Shown in pieces: positions 1-10,344 of a stretch of DNA of 64,000 nt. The notes under the pieces are model-generated. The model worked only from the letters and a program-made list of their open reading frames with translations. It did not search any database and was not told the origin of the DNA. Location: contig JAYKKT010000037.1 in NCBI GenBank assembly GCA_036023115.1, positions 3,409,501-3,473,500 of the forward strand, written 5' to 3'. Numbering within the stretch: the stretch's first letter is position 1; each line of letters begins with the position of its first letter. Made by a program: the position numbers and the translations under genes. The stretch is from Brasenia schreberi (Eukaryota > Streptophyta > Magnoliopsida > Nymphaeales > Cabombaceae).

Positions 1-1955
1 TAAATATGGGTATAAGTGTACTTGCTCTCCTTTTGGTTTTTCCATATTTCATTAAATAGTCTTGTGAGCCAAGTGATTCATATTTCTCCTAGTATTTTCC
101 AAACTTCTATAGGAATATTATCTGGTCCTACCGATTTACCACTCTTCATATGTTTAAGAGTCTCTTTGACTTCATTCTTTTGAATACGTCGGTAGAAATT
201 GTGATTTATATACTTTTCTGACTTGGCTAAATCTCCTAAACTAATACTAACATCTTTATTTTCATTAAAAAGATTATAAAAATAGTTTTTCCATCTATTT
301 TTTATATCATCATTTGCCACTAGAATTTTTTCATCCTCATCTTTTATGCATCTAACATAATTAAGATCTTTAGTTTTCTGATCCCTAGCTATCCTAAAAA
401 TATCTCTTTCATCCTCTTTTGAGTTGAGTTTTTTTATATAAGTCATCCCAAATCTTAGCTTTTGCTTCACTAACGGCCTTTTTCGCTTCCTTCTTTGCTT
501 TCTTATAAGCTTCTAAAGTTTCACTAGTTTTCTTAGCATAATGTAATTTGTAACATGCCCTCTTCACCTTGATTTTATTTTGTACTACTTCACTCTACCA
601 CCAAGCTTCTTTTTGTGCCGGTACACCTCCCTTAGATACCCCTAACACATCTTTCGCTACTTTCCTAATATGTATAGCCATATTGTTCCACATATCACAG
701 GGTGTACCAACAGACTTCCAAACATCTCCTTGAAGGACTTTCTGTTTAAATATATCTTCTTTCTCGCTTTTGAGGTTCCACCATTTAGTTTGAATAGCTC
801 GATGCACTCTTTTCTTCTTTGTCCATTTTTTTATTTGTAAATCCATAACTAAAAGTCGATGTTGGGTGGTTAAGCTTTCTCCTGGAATTACCTTACAATC
901 TTTACAACACACTCTATCTTTTTTTCTACAAATAAAGTAATCAATTTGTGTTTGTGATAAGCCACTCTTATAAGTAATTAAATGTTCATCTCATTTTTTG
1001 AAGATTGTATGGACTATAAAGAGATCAAATGACATAACAAAATTTAAAATCTCCCAACCTTCCTCGTTTATATCCCCAAAACCAAAGTTTCCATGAATCC
1101 CTTGATATCCTAATGCCTCTTTACCGACATGTCCATTTAAATCTCCTCCTAAATAAATCATCTCCCTTTGTGGAATCTTTTGAAACACCTTATCTAACTC
1201 TTCCCAAAAAACTGTCTTTATACTATCTTCTAATCCTACTTGGGGTGCGTAAGCACAAACTATATTCAAAACCTGTGCTCCTAACACTAATTTCAACGTC
1301 ATGATTCTGTCACCATATCGTTGTATGTCTACTATACTCTCCTTTAAATCTTTATTTATGATAATACCAACTCCGTTTCAAGCCTTTTTTTTACCTGAGT
1401 ACCATAATTTAAAACTTGTATCCTCTATCTCCTTTGCTTTTTCTCCAACCCATTTTGTCTCTTGTAAACATAGAATATGAATCTTTCTCCGAATCATAGT
1501 ATCTACCACCTCCATTAGTTTACCCGATAATGTTCCAATATTCCAAGAACCAATACGAATCTTATTATCTAGGACTAGCTTCCTTACCACCCCGCATCCG
1601 TTCATAATCAAAATGCGAAGACCCTCTCTGAAATTTTTTTACTACATTCGGGCGGCAATATAGCGGGACTAACTTCTTTACCCACACCCGTCCATAATGT
1701 GGGAACCCTCTTTGGAATTGATTCACTACATTCGGGCGAAAATGTAGTGGCCCTTGCTTACTTCTTACTGCATTCGGGTTGTGCAGCACGTCGCTAGGCA
1801 GGGACGCCCCAAAGCAATGTTCATAATTTTTGTAATCCATGTTTTAAAATTCCGACAAAGTTTTACACTGGCTGTCGGAAGCCTAACACAACCCTCCTCC
1901 TTTATCCGGGCTTGGGACCGGCAATGCAAGGGTGATCCCTTCCATGGGCGGAGTT
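1..1955 (-). mobile_element. RTE-clade LINE, 5' portion (copy 1), broken
   Basis: Non-LTR retrotransposon read leftwards; its 3' half lies outside the window. Translations show an endonuclease/exonuclease/phosphatase domain (GSWNIGTLSG, LQETKWVG, VCAYAPQVG, GGDLNGHVG) followed by the beginning of the reverse transcriptase region ([17 protein letters not shown]). The reading frame is broken into several pieces (about 78-470, 595-912, 991-1302, 1378-1611, 1565-1840), so this copy cannot make protein. It is closely similar to the fuller copy at 38400-41639. The 5' end reaches about 1955, some 45 bp further than in the other copy, and there it meets copia-1 gag sequence, so it appears to have inserted into that element. 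Family assignment rests on the single EN+RT frame and, in the sister copy, the short TTG-repeat tail. Confidence 0.88.
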
Positions 1956-2541
1956 ATTTCAGAATTATAATGATAAAAATAAATTGCAGTGTACTCATTG
2001 TAGAAAAAAGACACACTTGTGAACATTGTTGGGAAATTATTGGACGGCCAACAGAATATAAAGATTATGATCGTCATATGACAGCTATATCGAAAAGAAA
2101 ACTAAACTAAATCCTATAGATGAAATGGTAGAGTTGAAGAAATAAATTGTTCAAATAGAAACAAGACCGCGTGATCAGCCTTCAACCTCTTCATCAAAGA
2201 CTGAATTAAGTCCTACTTCCTATAGTATCGGTGGTAACCCCTTTCTAAAAAATTCTAAATGCTCTAATTTTTGGGTAATAGATTCAGGTGCTACCGATCA
2301 TATGGTAGAAGATAAGTCTGATTTTATAAAGTATGAAGTTACTTCCACACCTCAGTATGTTAAGGTGGCAAACGGTTCCTTGATTCCAATGGAAGAAAAG
2401 GGAGTAATTCAAGCAAACAATCTCATACTGAACTCGGTGATGTATATTCCCAAATTCTGAGTGAATCTACTTTCATTAAATTTCTTCATTAGATATTTGA
2501 ATTGCTAAGTCACTTTTCACCGTCTAGTAGTGTGTTTCAGG
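1956..2541 (+). pseudogene. Copia-1 gag zinc knuckle and protease fragment
   Basis: Ty1/copia polyprotein fragment, first visible segment. Near 2000-2050 there is a degenerate CCHC-type knuckle (CTHC...C) ending in a copia-like GRP context. Near 2270-2300 the protease active site is visible (WVIDSGATDHM), followed by VKVANGSLIPM, typical of copia proteases. Frames are broken by stops (e.g. TGA near 2458). The segment stops at the 8-bp target duplication of the hAT element at 2542 and resumes at 3783. It is the same element as the segments at 3783-4175, 7238-8190 and 9975-10340. Its 5' LTR and gag start are not visible because the LINE abuts it on the left. Confidence 0.8.
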
Positions 2542-3782
2542 TAGTATTGTTCGATGCGTATCGTATCGTGTATCGTTTTGCTCCATAATAAGGGCGTATC
2601 ATAGTGTATCATATCATATCGTACTTTAATATTAAAAAAATAGAAAAAAATATTAAAAAATCAAGAAAAATTAGTAAAAATCCAAAAAAATAAGAAAAAA
2701 ATAGGAAAATTTTGTTAATTGCAAATAATTCATATAATGCAAAGTTTAGTACATATTGATCATTCACCATTGAACAATTGAAAAAAAATTGCATATTTTG
2801 AAGCAAAAAATGAAATACATTTACATTTACATATTGTAAATTTGAATCAGAGATTCAGGATCACTAACTAAATAATCTTCATCTTCTCCTTGACGAAGAT
2901 TCAAAGTTTCTCACCACCTTCTGCTTCAAAATCAAAATCATCTCCTTCATAATGTTGTTGCACTCCTTCGAAATTAGTCCATGCAATGTCTTCTTCGGTT
3001 AGGAGCGCATTTTCTTCGTTATCTTCCATAATCCACTCATCTAATATATCAAAATTAACAAACTCCTATCTTTGTACATGTAGTTGGCATATTTGCTAAT
3101 TTTCATATGTGAGCAAAACGATGAGCTCCATTTCTTTGATTATTGAGTCTAAGACACCCCAATGATGTGATATTATTACTTAATGATATCCTCATTTTCT
3201 CTTACTAGAGACTAACTTTTTAACTAATGCTTGAAGTGGTTTGAAACTGAATGATAGATGGATGTTGTGGGTTACAATCAGGTAATATGATTACTTCTGA
3301 TCTCACTTCACAAACTGAGTTAAGTCTCACACACGCTGATCATGTTCAACTCAATGGAAGTCATCTAAGGTGAACCCTAAAATAGTGAAGTTGTGAAATG
3401 CCCACTCAATGAACTGAGACAACCAAATTATTCTTCATTGTTTGTGATTTCATGAAATTAGAAACTAGTAGTAGAAATATACCTAAAAGTTGACAACAGA
3501 AAGGGAAATGATTTTGTTACAATTTTTATTTGTTTATAAATTATTCTTATTCAATAAATTTCTTATAAACTAACTTAAATTTACATGTTACATACACGGC
3601 TTGCAATCCCAAACAAGCATACCAGAGAATGCCTTGGAGAGAAGTGAAGAGTGGTCAAAAACTTACAAAAAAAATTGAAAAAAAAAAATTGGGCATATCG
3701 CCCGTATCCTACAATACGGGCGATACAACACAATAATCTGCATCTACGATACGTATCGCACCGTATCGTATGGATAACACTG
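2542..3782 (-). mobile_element. Non-autonomous hAT element with CGTATCG-rich ends
   Basis: A 1241-bp element flanked by an 8-bp target duplication with one mismatch: GTTTCAGG (2534-2541) and GTTTCAAG (3783-3790). The left terminus TAGTATTGTTCGATGCG and the right terminus ending GGATAACACTG are diverged forms of the CAGTGTTGTC termini of the elements at 13890 and 16301. Both ends are rich in CGTATCG/CGATACG words. Inside, 2860-3060 is the minus-strand coding tail of the related transposase (ENALLTEED, QQHY, acidic run), so it is a deletion derivative. About 3060-3660 is not recognised. It interrupts copia-1 in the protease to GAG-pre-integrase region. Confidence 0.85.
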
Positions 3783-4175
3783 GTTTCAAGATCTAAGGAC
3801 AGAAAGAATCTTTGGACGTTGTGAACTAAAGAATGGACTATACATACTTCCTGGACCGTAGACTTTAGTACAGAGAAGGGCATTAGCAGCCACTACTCCA
3901 GAAGAAGAGATAAGAATTTGGCATAGTCAGTTAGGTCATTTACCGTTGTCTAAAATTTGAGAGTTAGTTCCTCTTGTAATTCTCAGTGATTTAGTCATTC
4001 AGTGTGATGTATGTCAAAGAGTTAAACATCATAGAGCCTCTTTTCCTAGTAGTGAGTCCAAATAATCAACTCTCTTTGAATTAATTCACTCTCATGTATG
4101 GGGATCATGTTTGATACCTTCCTTGGGAAACTTCAAATATTTTGTTACTTTCATAGATGATTACTCTAGCTTACA
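3783..4175 (+). pseudogene. Copia-1 GAG-pre-integrase and integrase start
   Basis: Continuation of copia-1 after the hAT insertion. It begins in the DLRTERIFGRCELKNGLYIL stretch that precedes the GAG-pre-integrase domain, then shows the zinc-binding region (HSQLGHLPLSK, CDVCQRVKHHRASF) and the start of the integrase core ([13 protein letters not shown]). In-frame stops are present near 3958 and 4063. The coding match ends near 4175, immediately after the DDYSS motif, where foreign DNA begins; the next copia-1 codons reappear near 7238. No intact protein is possible. Confidence 0.8.
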
Positions 4176-7100
4176 TCTAGGTGGCATTGGCAGTAGAATG
4201 GGGGGAAATTGAACTGCTATCTTGGGCCATAGGAGATCGATGGCAAGATTGAATTCAAGCGGGATTCAATTTCATATTAACAAAGCGATATTTCAGATAA
4301 GAGAATGAGGCAGATTGATGTAATTCAGATCAATTTCCATCTCATTTGTACACATATTCTTTCGCATTATGCAATTCGTTGATATGGTTGTGAAGCATTG
4401 TTGCAAGTTCAAATCCTTTCTTAACTCTTTTGGATACATGCTGGAGTTAGGCGCATCCCAATCAGATGCAAATGGAGGGATGCTTTTCTCTTTTTGATAA
4501 TTCATACCCAGGCATGTTATATCATCCATCTTAGTGATATTCTCACCATGAAGTGTATGGGATGTGCAACACAAGGAGTCCATACAATAGGCCTGATGAG
4601 TCTTAATCACCTTACCAGCTGCTTTACAAATTGGAGCATTAACAGTCCTGAACTAAACAATAATACTAGGGCATACTTCCATCACTATTTGCTAAAAAAA
4701 GTAGTAATTCCTGACAACTTTTGTCAACGTTTGATAAATTAAATGATTCAAAAAGGTAATGCTACTTTTGGACAATAAAACAAGAAATTACTGAAGATCT
4801 ATTGAACTCATATGTCCACCTATCAACTATATTATAAGATATTCTACAGTGTTCCAGGACTAACTAAATTTCTTGCTCCACTGAATGACGTTTTCAACCT
4901 ATTTCTTCCATTATCTACCCTTTAATGCATTGTTAGTGGGCAACTTATTGCCCACTGTTACACGTGTTATTGCATCCATCCTGCCTCGAAAGGAGAAAAT
5001 AATTGGCTATATTTGAAATTAATTTTCGTACGAGAATTCAACATACTTCGGATCAACTTTCTTAGTTACCTCCTTTGAAGACATGGTTGAGATCTAGGAT
5101 AAAATTGTCAATACATCACTCTTGATGGCATATTGTGCTTCTTCCTCTACCCCTTACACGGCAAGAAGGGCCCTTTTGCAGTTGAGCCAAGTAACTGTTG
5201 CTGTTAAAGTTATACCTTTTTCCTTTTTGTTACGTATCCTTTAATTGCTTGGGGTTCCTATGCATTTCCTAAACATTTATGTGAATATTGTAATTATCAC
5301 TCAATCTTTTCCATATATATCACGAGAAGCATCCTCTCCATGTTGAGGCTAACCTAACTGTCTATTTCAGCCCTCTCTCTGCTTCTTAATCTCTCTTTTT
5401 CATTTCTTCCAAACCTTGCAACATCTTGTATTGCACAGTAAATATCTTCATGGAACTCCACAATGAATACACTAATTAACCATCTGATTTCCTTGAAACA
5501 CCTCCACAAATGATTCCAGGATGGATCTCTCTCAATACTCATGTTCAAGATGCATTCTTACAAGTTCTCACAAAAGATACTAAAAACATCAAGATATGGC
5601 TTAGGCTTACAAAAGCCAATTTTGAGATGGCAAGTTGACATTGCACAGGTTTGTATCTTTTGGCTGGAAAATGCAAGCCATCAATCTGGTATATTCTTCA
5701 CTTTCTTCGAGTTCATAACCTCACAGAATCCCTGAAATATGGGCTCCATGTTTTGCAATTTATGGAAACCTTCTGTCCGAATTTCCAATTGTATACTTTG
5801 TCAATTCTTATTTAATCATTTCTATGCTCTCTTGATATTCCTAGGAAGCACCTGTTCAGCATGATCAATGAGTTGCCAACTGTCTTTGAAGTCGTATCTG
5901 AAAGAAAGCCATTGAAGGAGAAGCTAACTGCAGATAATGGAAGCAAACCCAGACCATCAACTAAGGTTGGTAATTGCTTTACTCATTGTGTCTTCCAGAT
6001 TGGTGCATAAATTCTGAAATCCTACATTTCCACAGCGATCAAGTGATGGGATGTTGAAGAATAGTTTAAAGCCAGGGGAAGAAGGAGATGGCTATGACGA
6101 AGAAGATGATAAACACAGTGAGACTCTTTGCGGAAGTTGTGGCGGTAACTACAACGCAGACGAGTTTTGGATTGGTTGTGATGTCTGCGAGGGATGGTAC
6201 CACGGCAAATGTGTGAAAATAACACCTGCCAAAGCTGAGACCATAAAGCAATACAAATGCCCTTCTTGCAGCCTTAAGAAAGGCAAGTAGAGTTTACAAA
6301 TTGGCATCGTCTAAGTTAACATGTGGAGGAGACACCAAAGGGCACTGAAATTACAAGTCATCAAGGTCAAGAGAGATCGGTGTCTGGGTGTTTGTGCATT
6401 ACCAAAACATTTCTCCATGTCTAACAGTCGAAGTTTTAGAAAAGAAAATCTGTTGAAGTCAAGTGTATTCTAGGTTGTGGATTTGTTAGTGGAATCAATG
6501 GAAGCCCTTGCTTAAAGAAGGTGAAATCTGATTGAGGAACTTCTGATTCATTTTAGATATCTACAAATGCATTCCATCATCTTTGTTGTGCTCTTATTAG
6601 ATACCGCATAGCGGTAGCCTTCTCTCTCAAATGGTGTAGGGCAGGGCTACATTTCAAATTTAGATATCTGGGATCGTGTGTGTGTGTGAGAGAGAGAGAA
6701 TTTATTTTTATCAAAACTTAGGTAAAATTATTCATGTGTAATGTAGATCAAATTATTTGTTTAGTAGGGAGCAATTTGTGCATCATCCAGATATGACATA
6801 CAGAAAGTCTCCCTTTAAGAAGTTGGGCCATAAACTTAAATATTAACAAAATATAGTTATATAACTGCGTGAAATCGGTTTCTTTGTTTTTAATCTGACA
6901 ACCTCAGACAGAAATGTCCTCCAATATACGTTGTTGACCGTATCCAAATTTGGATGAGTTTAGCCCTTGACTGGCTTGGTGTTGACTTCCCAAGACGGTC
7001 AAAGCTTTGAACCCAATTTGATGAAAATCATCTGAACTCAAGATATTGAAAAATGAGATAAAGTTAGGGTTAGAAAATCTAGGTCTCAGGTTCATGTATC

Positions 7101-7237
7101 ATTTATCCTCGTATCGTGGCATGGAGATATTGTCCCCGAGACTGTCACAAGGTCTAAACCTGAGATGAGTAACATGAAGATAAGGCATGAAGCAGGCAAA
7201 GCGTTGTTAGCTCATCTGGCAGGGCCCTCTGACTTCC
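4176..7237 (+). other. Insert in copia-1 carrying an ALFIN-LIKE gene fragment
   Basis: About 3.06 kb of non-copia DNA lies between two adjacent parts of the copia-1 integrase (DDYSS at 4163 and MKSKSEV near 7250). It contains two exons and an intron of an ALFIN-LIKE gene (5845-6290) plus about 1.65 kb upstream and 0.95 kb downstream with no recognised coding. I found no convincing terminal inverted repeats, target duplication or Helitron ends, so the mode of insertion is unknown. A GTTAGCTCATCTGGCAGGG segment at 7206-7224 near the right edge resembles the tRNA-like head of the short repeat at 37691. Boundaries are accurate to about 10 bp. Confidence 0.65.
5845..6290 (+). pseudogene. ALFIN-LIKE PHD-finger protein, last two exons only
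   Basis: ALFIN-LIKE proteins are plant nuclear histone readers whose C-terminal PHD finger binds H3K4me2/3. Exon 5845-5965 follows a CTAG acceptor and encodes KHLFSMINELPTVFEVV and the start of the linker. It ends at AAG before a GT donor. Exon 6036-6290 follows a CACAG acceptor and encodes an acidic linker then a complete Cys4-His-Cys3 PHD finger ([28 protein letters not shown]) and stops with TAG. Phases match across the intron. The N-terminal half of the family (DUF3594 domain) is absent upstream. Introns are retained, so this is copied or displaced genomic DNA rather than a processed retrocopy. It is not known to be expressed. Confidence 0.85.
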
Positions 7238-8190
7238 ACTTTATATCATGAAATCTAAATCAGAAGTATCCTTGATTTTTCTAATGGTTCACAATCTTAT
7301 TAAGACTTGGTTCGGATATACCATTAAGACCTTTAGATTTGATAATGGTGATGAATTTTGTAACTCTCAGACCTCTTGTGTTTATACTCCACAACAAAAT
7401 GGAATTGTTGAATGAAAAAACCAACATATTTTAGAAATTACACAAACTTTACTTCTTGAACATAATGTTTCGAAATATTTTTGGCCTGAAGCTGTACTTA
7501 TAGCAGTATATCTCATGAATGGATTTCCTTCTGTGGTTCTTGAGGAAAAATCCTCATTCAACTTGATCAAGCCTTAAACTAATCCATTTCATCTTATTCT
7601 AAGAGTGTTTGTTATATTCATGTACATAATCAATTTCAAGATAAGCTTGATCGAAGGGTTGTTAAATGTGTTTTCATTGGATATTCATGTGAAAAGAAAG
7701 GATATGTTTGTTATGATCATAAATCTCATATGAAGTATATATCAATGGATGCAACATTCTTTGAAACTACTTCCTTCTTCCAAAATCCTATCGATTTGTC
7801 AAATTCTAGCATTGAAGAGATTGTTTCCCCAATGGACATTACAAACGATGAGATATATGAAGATTATACAAAAGGGAAGAGAAATATAGTCATGCCCAAT
7901 CCGATAGACACCACGAATCAAGGGGGAGAACCTTCCTCAAATTCAACGGAAATCTTAGAAGAAAAAGGAAGTGAAGACTTTTCATAGTGCTTCGAAAAGG
8001 TAAAAGATTATGTGGTAATTATTCAATTTCTCAGTTTATCTCGTATGATCAATTATCATCCAACTATCATAATTTTGTGTTAAAAGTTGAGTTACATCGA
8101 GTTTCAAAAAGTTTTTTTGAAGCATTACAGCAGGAACACTTGATCGAAGCCATGAAATCTGAGCTTCAAGCACTTGAGAAAAATTAGACA
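7238..8190 (+). pseudogene. Copia-1 integrase core to RT start
   Basis: Copia-1 resumes with MKSKSEV and continues through the integrase core (RFDNGDEFCN, YTPQQNGIVE), the post-core region (FWPEAV, YLMNGFPS), the KLDRRVVKCVFIGYS and KKGYVCYDH stretch, and the variable linker (7730-7987). It ends in the segment that precedes reverse transcriptase (FFEALQQEHLIEAMKSELQALEKN). Stops and frameshifts occur near 7413, 7577 and 7987. The RT N-terminal part expected next is missing; the element is interrupted until 9975. Confidence 0.85.
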
Positions 8191-8304
8191 TGAGAGGTTA
8201 ACAATATGATAGATTTGGGCTAGTGATGAACTTCTTGTACTTTAGGCTAATGATGGGTTTTTTCTAGAGTGCTTTCTAAAATTTGGCAAATCATTCACAT
8301 GGAA

Positions 8305-8529
8305 CTAAACTCCGCCCATGTAAGAGATCACCCTTGCATGGCCGGTCCCAAGTCCGGATAAGGGAGGATGCTTGTGTTAGGCTTCCGACAGCCAGCATAA
8401 AACTTTGTCAAACTTATTTACCATGGATTCTACAAATTATGATAAGGCTATGTGGAAACAAAGAATCCATGAAGCCGACCCCATCTAGTATGGGAAAAGG
8501 CTTAGTTGTAGTTGTTGTAGTTGTTATTG
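8305..8529 (+). mobile_element. Short LINE-derived element (RTE head plus tail)
   Basis: This ~225-bp element is a head-to-tail miniature of the RTE LINE at 38400-41639. Bases from about 8308 to 8440 match the LINE 5' end, including the first bases of its frame (CATGGATT, ATTATGA). From about 8447 it matches the LINE 3' end (GTGGAAACAAAGAATCCATG, GCCGACCCC, TATGGGAAAAGGCTTAG) and it finishes in a TTG-type repeat. A possible 10-bp target duplication with two mismatches flanks it (TCACATGGAA at 8295-8304, TCATATGAAA at 8530-8539). It interrupts the copia-2 protease motif. It is presumably mobilised by the LINE machinery through the shared tail. Confidence 0.78.
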
Positions 8530-9445
8530 TCATATGAAAAGAAGCACTCGAATATAAAAACCAAGACATACCTTGAGAGGTGGATAGAGCATTTTCGAAG
8601 ATGCTTGCTTTTTCCTTAAACATTTCTTCTATGTATGACTTAATGTTGTTGAGCAAGACTCCTCCTTCTTTTTCTTCCACGGCTCCCACATTTCCAAACT
8701 TTTTTCGGAGAAGAGGACAAGTGGTTTTGATGTGTCCACTTTCCTTACAATAGTGACAAATGGTGTCCTTGTTAGGCCACGGACCCATGGACTTCTTTGT
8801 TGTTCCTTCAGTATTTTTCGCATGTGGAGGCCTATAAGTCTTCAAGTTAGCTCCCGGTTTGGATGCGGCAAGAACGGCTTCTTTGGCAACATTCATATTT
8901 TTCAACCTTGTTTCCTCCATAATAAGGTCGGCCAAAAACGAGTCTCCTCTAGGTCTAGGTTTTCTATATATTAAATTTGATCTAATGTTTTCAAATTCAT
9001 CTCTTAACCCACGCATAAACAAAAAGAAATATTGATTGTCCAAAAACTCTTGAAATTCATCTAATTTATGAAGATTCTCAAATTTATCAAAACTCCCTAG
9101 TTGGGTTCATAATTCCGAAAACTCATTGTGATAGTCTGTAATGGTTAAATTTCCTTGTTTAAGCATTATCATTCTTTCCATCAAATCAATTTGAAAAACA
9201 AAATCATCTTCAGAATGGAGTTTCTTTAAATATTCCAAAGTTTCAAATATATTTTCGAAAGCACTAATTTTATTTCTAAGTTTGTCACCTACATTTTGAC
9301 AAATAATCCAAGTAATTTTTGCATTCATTTTTTCATGAGCTTTAATAATCTCATCATCGTTCAAACCATCAATATTTAAAATTGGTTCTTGTATGGTTCC
9401 ATCAATCAAAAATCTTTTGACAAAAAATATTTTTTTATAGTCCTA
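8530..9445 (-). pseudogene. Copia-2 gag and protease start
   Basis: Minus-strand Ty1/copia gag. The upstream part (9107-9409) encodes FIDGTIQEP-type and CQNVGDKLR-type sequence. The downstream part (8530-9043) shows GLRDEFENIRSNL, ADLIMEETRLKN, a CCHC knuckle (CHYCKESGHIKTTC) and a protease motif in which the catalytic Asp is replaced by Tyr (FLYSSASFHMT). The two parts are in different frames and the gag N-terminus is degraded, so it is non-functional. The coding end at 8531 is cut by the short LINE-derived element; no copia-2 pol is visible further left. Its primer-binding site and LTR follow at 9612-9972. Confidence 0.83.
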
Positions 9446-9611
9446 ACCCAACTTTGATAACATTTTGAGTCAAGAATACATCTAAACATCTCATTTTTAC
9501 TTTCCATTTCATGCAAAATCAAAAGATTCGAACTAACCTCAAGTTTGGTATGTTTTCTCGAAATTTGCACTCATGGCATACTTCCCAATGCACTCGATTC
9601 CTTCGATTCGA

Positions 9612-9624
9612 GGCTCTGATACCA
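9612..9624 (-). promoter_or_regulatory. Copia-2 primer-binding site
   Basis: On the minus strand this reads TGGTATCAGAGCC, the classical plant copia primer-binding site complementary to the 3' end of initiator methionine tRNA. It lies about 10 bp inside the LTR boundary, upstream of copia-2 gag. Confidence 0.9.
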
Positions 9625-9634
9625 TGTAAATTGA

Positions 9635-9972
9635 TGTTGATGATCGAAAGTTGGTGCTCACGATGCAACTTCGACAAATCGTCAAGATTCCAAGTCACCC
9701 GAGTATAGGTGTCAAACTCAAATATATCAATCAAGAGAGCGGAAGCAAGCCAAACATAAAGCAAAAGTTGTACGATGACAGCATAATATTATTGATGATG
9801 GAGTTGGGTATTTATAGGGAAAGTGATACAAGGTTTTTGTAGAAAAACTAAAGAAAACAACCAACCTTGAAGGCTGGCTGTTGTGTTGTGCACAACACAG
9901 TGTAACGGCTATTAACTAGCCATTGGAGGCCAGCTAGTTGACTGGCCCCAAGCAGTCCTATTGCAATTAACA
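9635..9972 (-). repeat. Copia-2 5' LTR
   Basis: A ~338-bp segment next to the primer-binding site with canonical TGTT...AACA ends on the minus strand. A TATA box (CTATAAATA on the minus strand, 9809-9817) sits in it. There is no second LTR of this family in the window, so the element is truncated. Directly to its right (9975) copia-1 coding sequence restarts. Boundaries could shift by 2-3 bp because both ends contain short repeats. Confidence 0.7.
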
Positions 9973-9974
9973 CA

Positions 9975-10340
9975 TTTTTGCAGGGGGAGCTCAAGGAGGA
10001 GGTCTATATGGAATTATCACCTGGTTATCCAAATGCAGAAAATAAAGTATGCATATTAAAAAGGCGATTTATGTATTAAAACAGTCTCCCAAAGCATGGT
10101 TTGAGAAATTCAACAAAAATATTATTAATTTAGGGTATCAAAAGAGTGTGAGTGGTCACACATTATTCTTTAAAAGGAGAGAAAAGTTGACATTATTACT
10201 AGTATATGTCGATGATATCATTGTGACAGGGGATGACGTTGAGGAAATCCAGAGACTAAAACAAGGTCTTCATCGATTATTTGATATCAAGGACCTTGGA
10301 AGAAAACTATTTTTTGGGCATTGACGTATTCCAAAATCTC
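9975..10340 (+). pseudogene. Copia-1 reverse transcriptase fragment
   Basis: Copia-1 restarts with FLQGELKEEVYMELSPGYPN, then AIYVLKQSPKAWFEKF and the RT active site in LLVYVDDIIVTGDD, ending near FDIKDLG and FLGIDVF. About 110 residues of RT between the 7238-8190 segment and this one are missing, so the copia-2 insertion came with a deletion. The match fades near 10340, where a degenerate hAT begins. RNase H and the 3' LTR of copia-1 are absent. Confidence 0.85.
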
Positions 10341-10344
10341 AAAC

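Noticed and set aside
6066..6251. Minus-strand open frames across the ALFIN-LIKE exon
   Set aside because: They overlap the PHD-finger exon antisense and have no family resemblance; the plus-strand frame explains the sequence.
4176..7237. Helitron capture of the ALFIN-LIKE fragment
   Set aside because: A TC follows an A at the left edge and a CTGA with a GGGCCC palindrome is near the right edge, but the right flank lacks the expected T and no proper 3' hairpin is seen.
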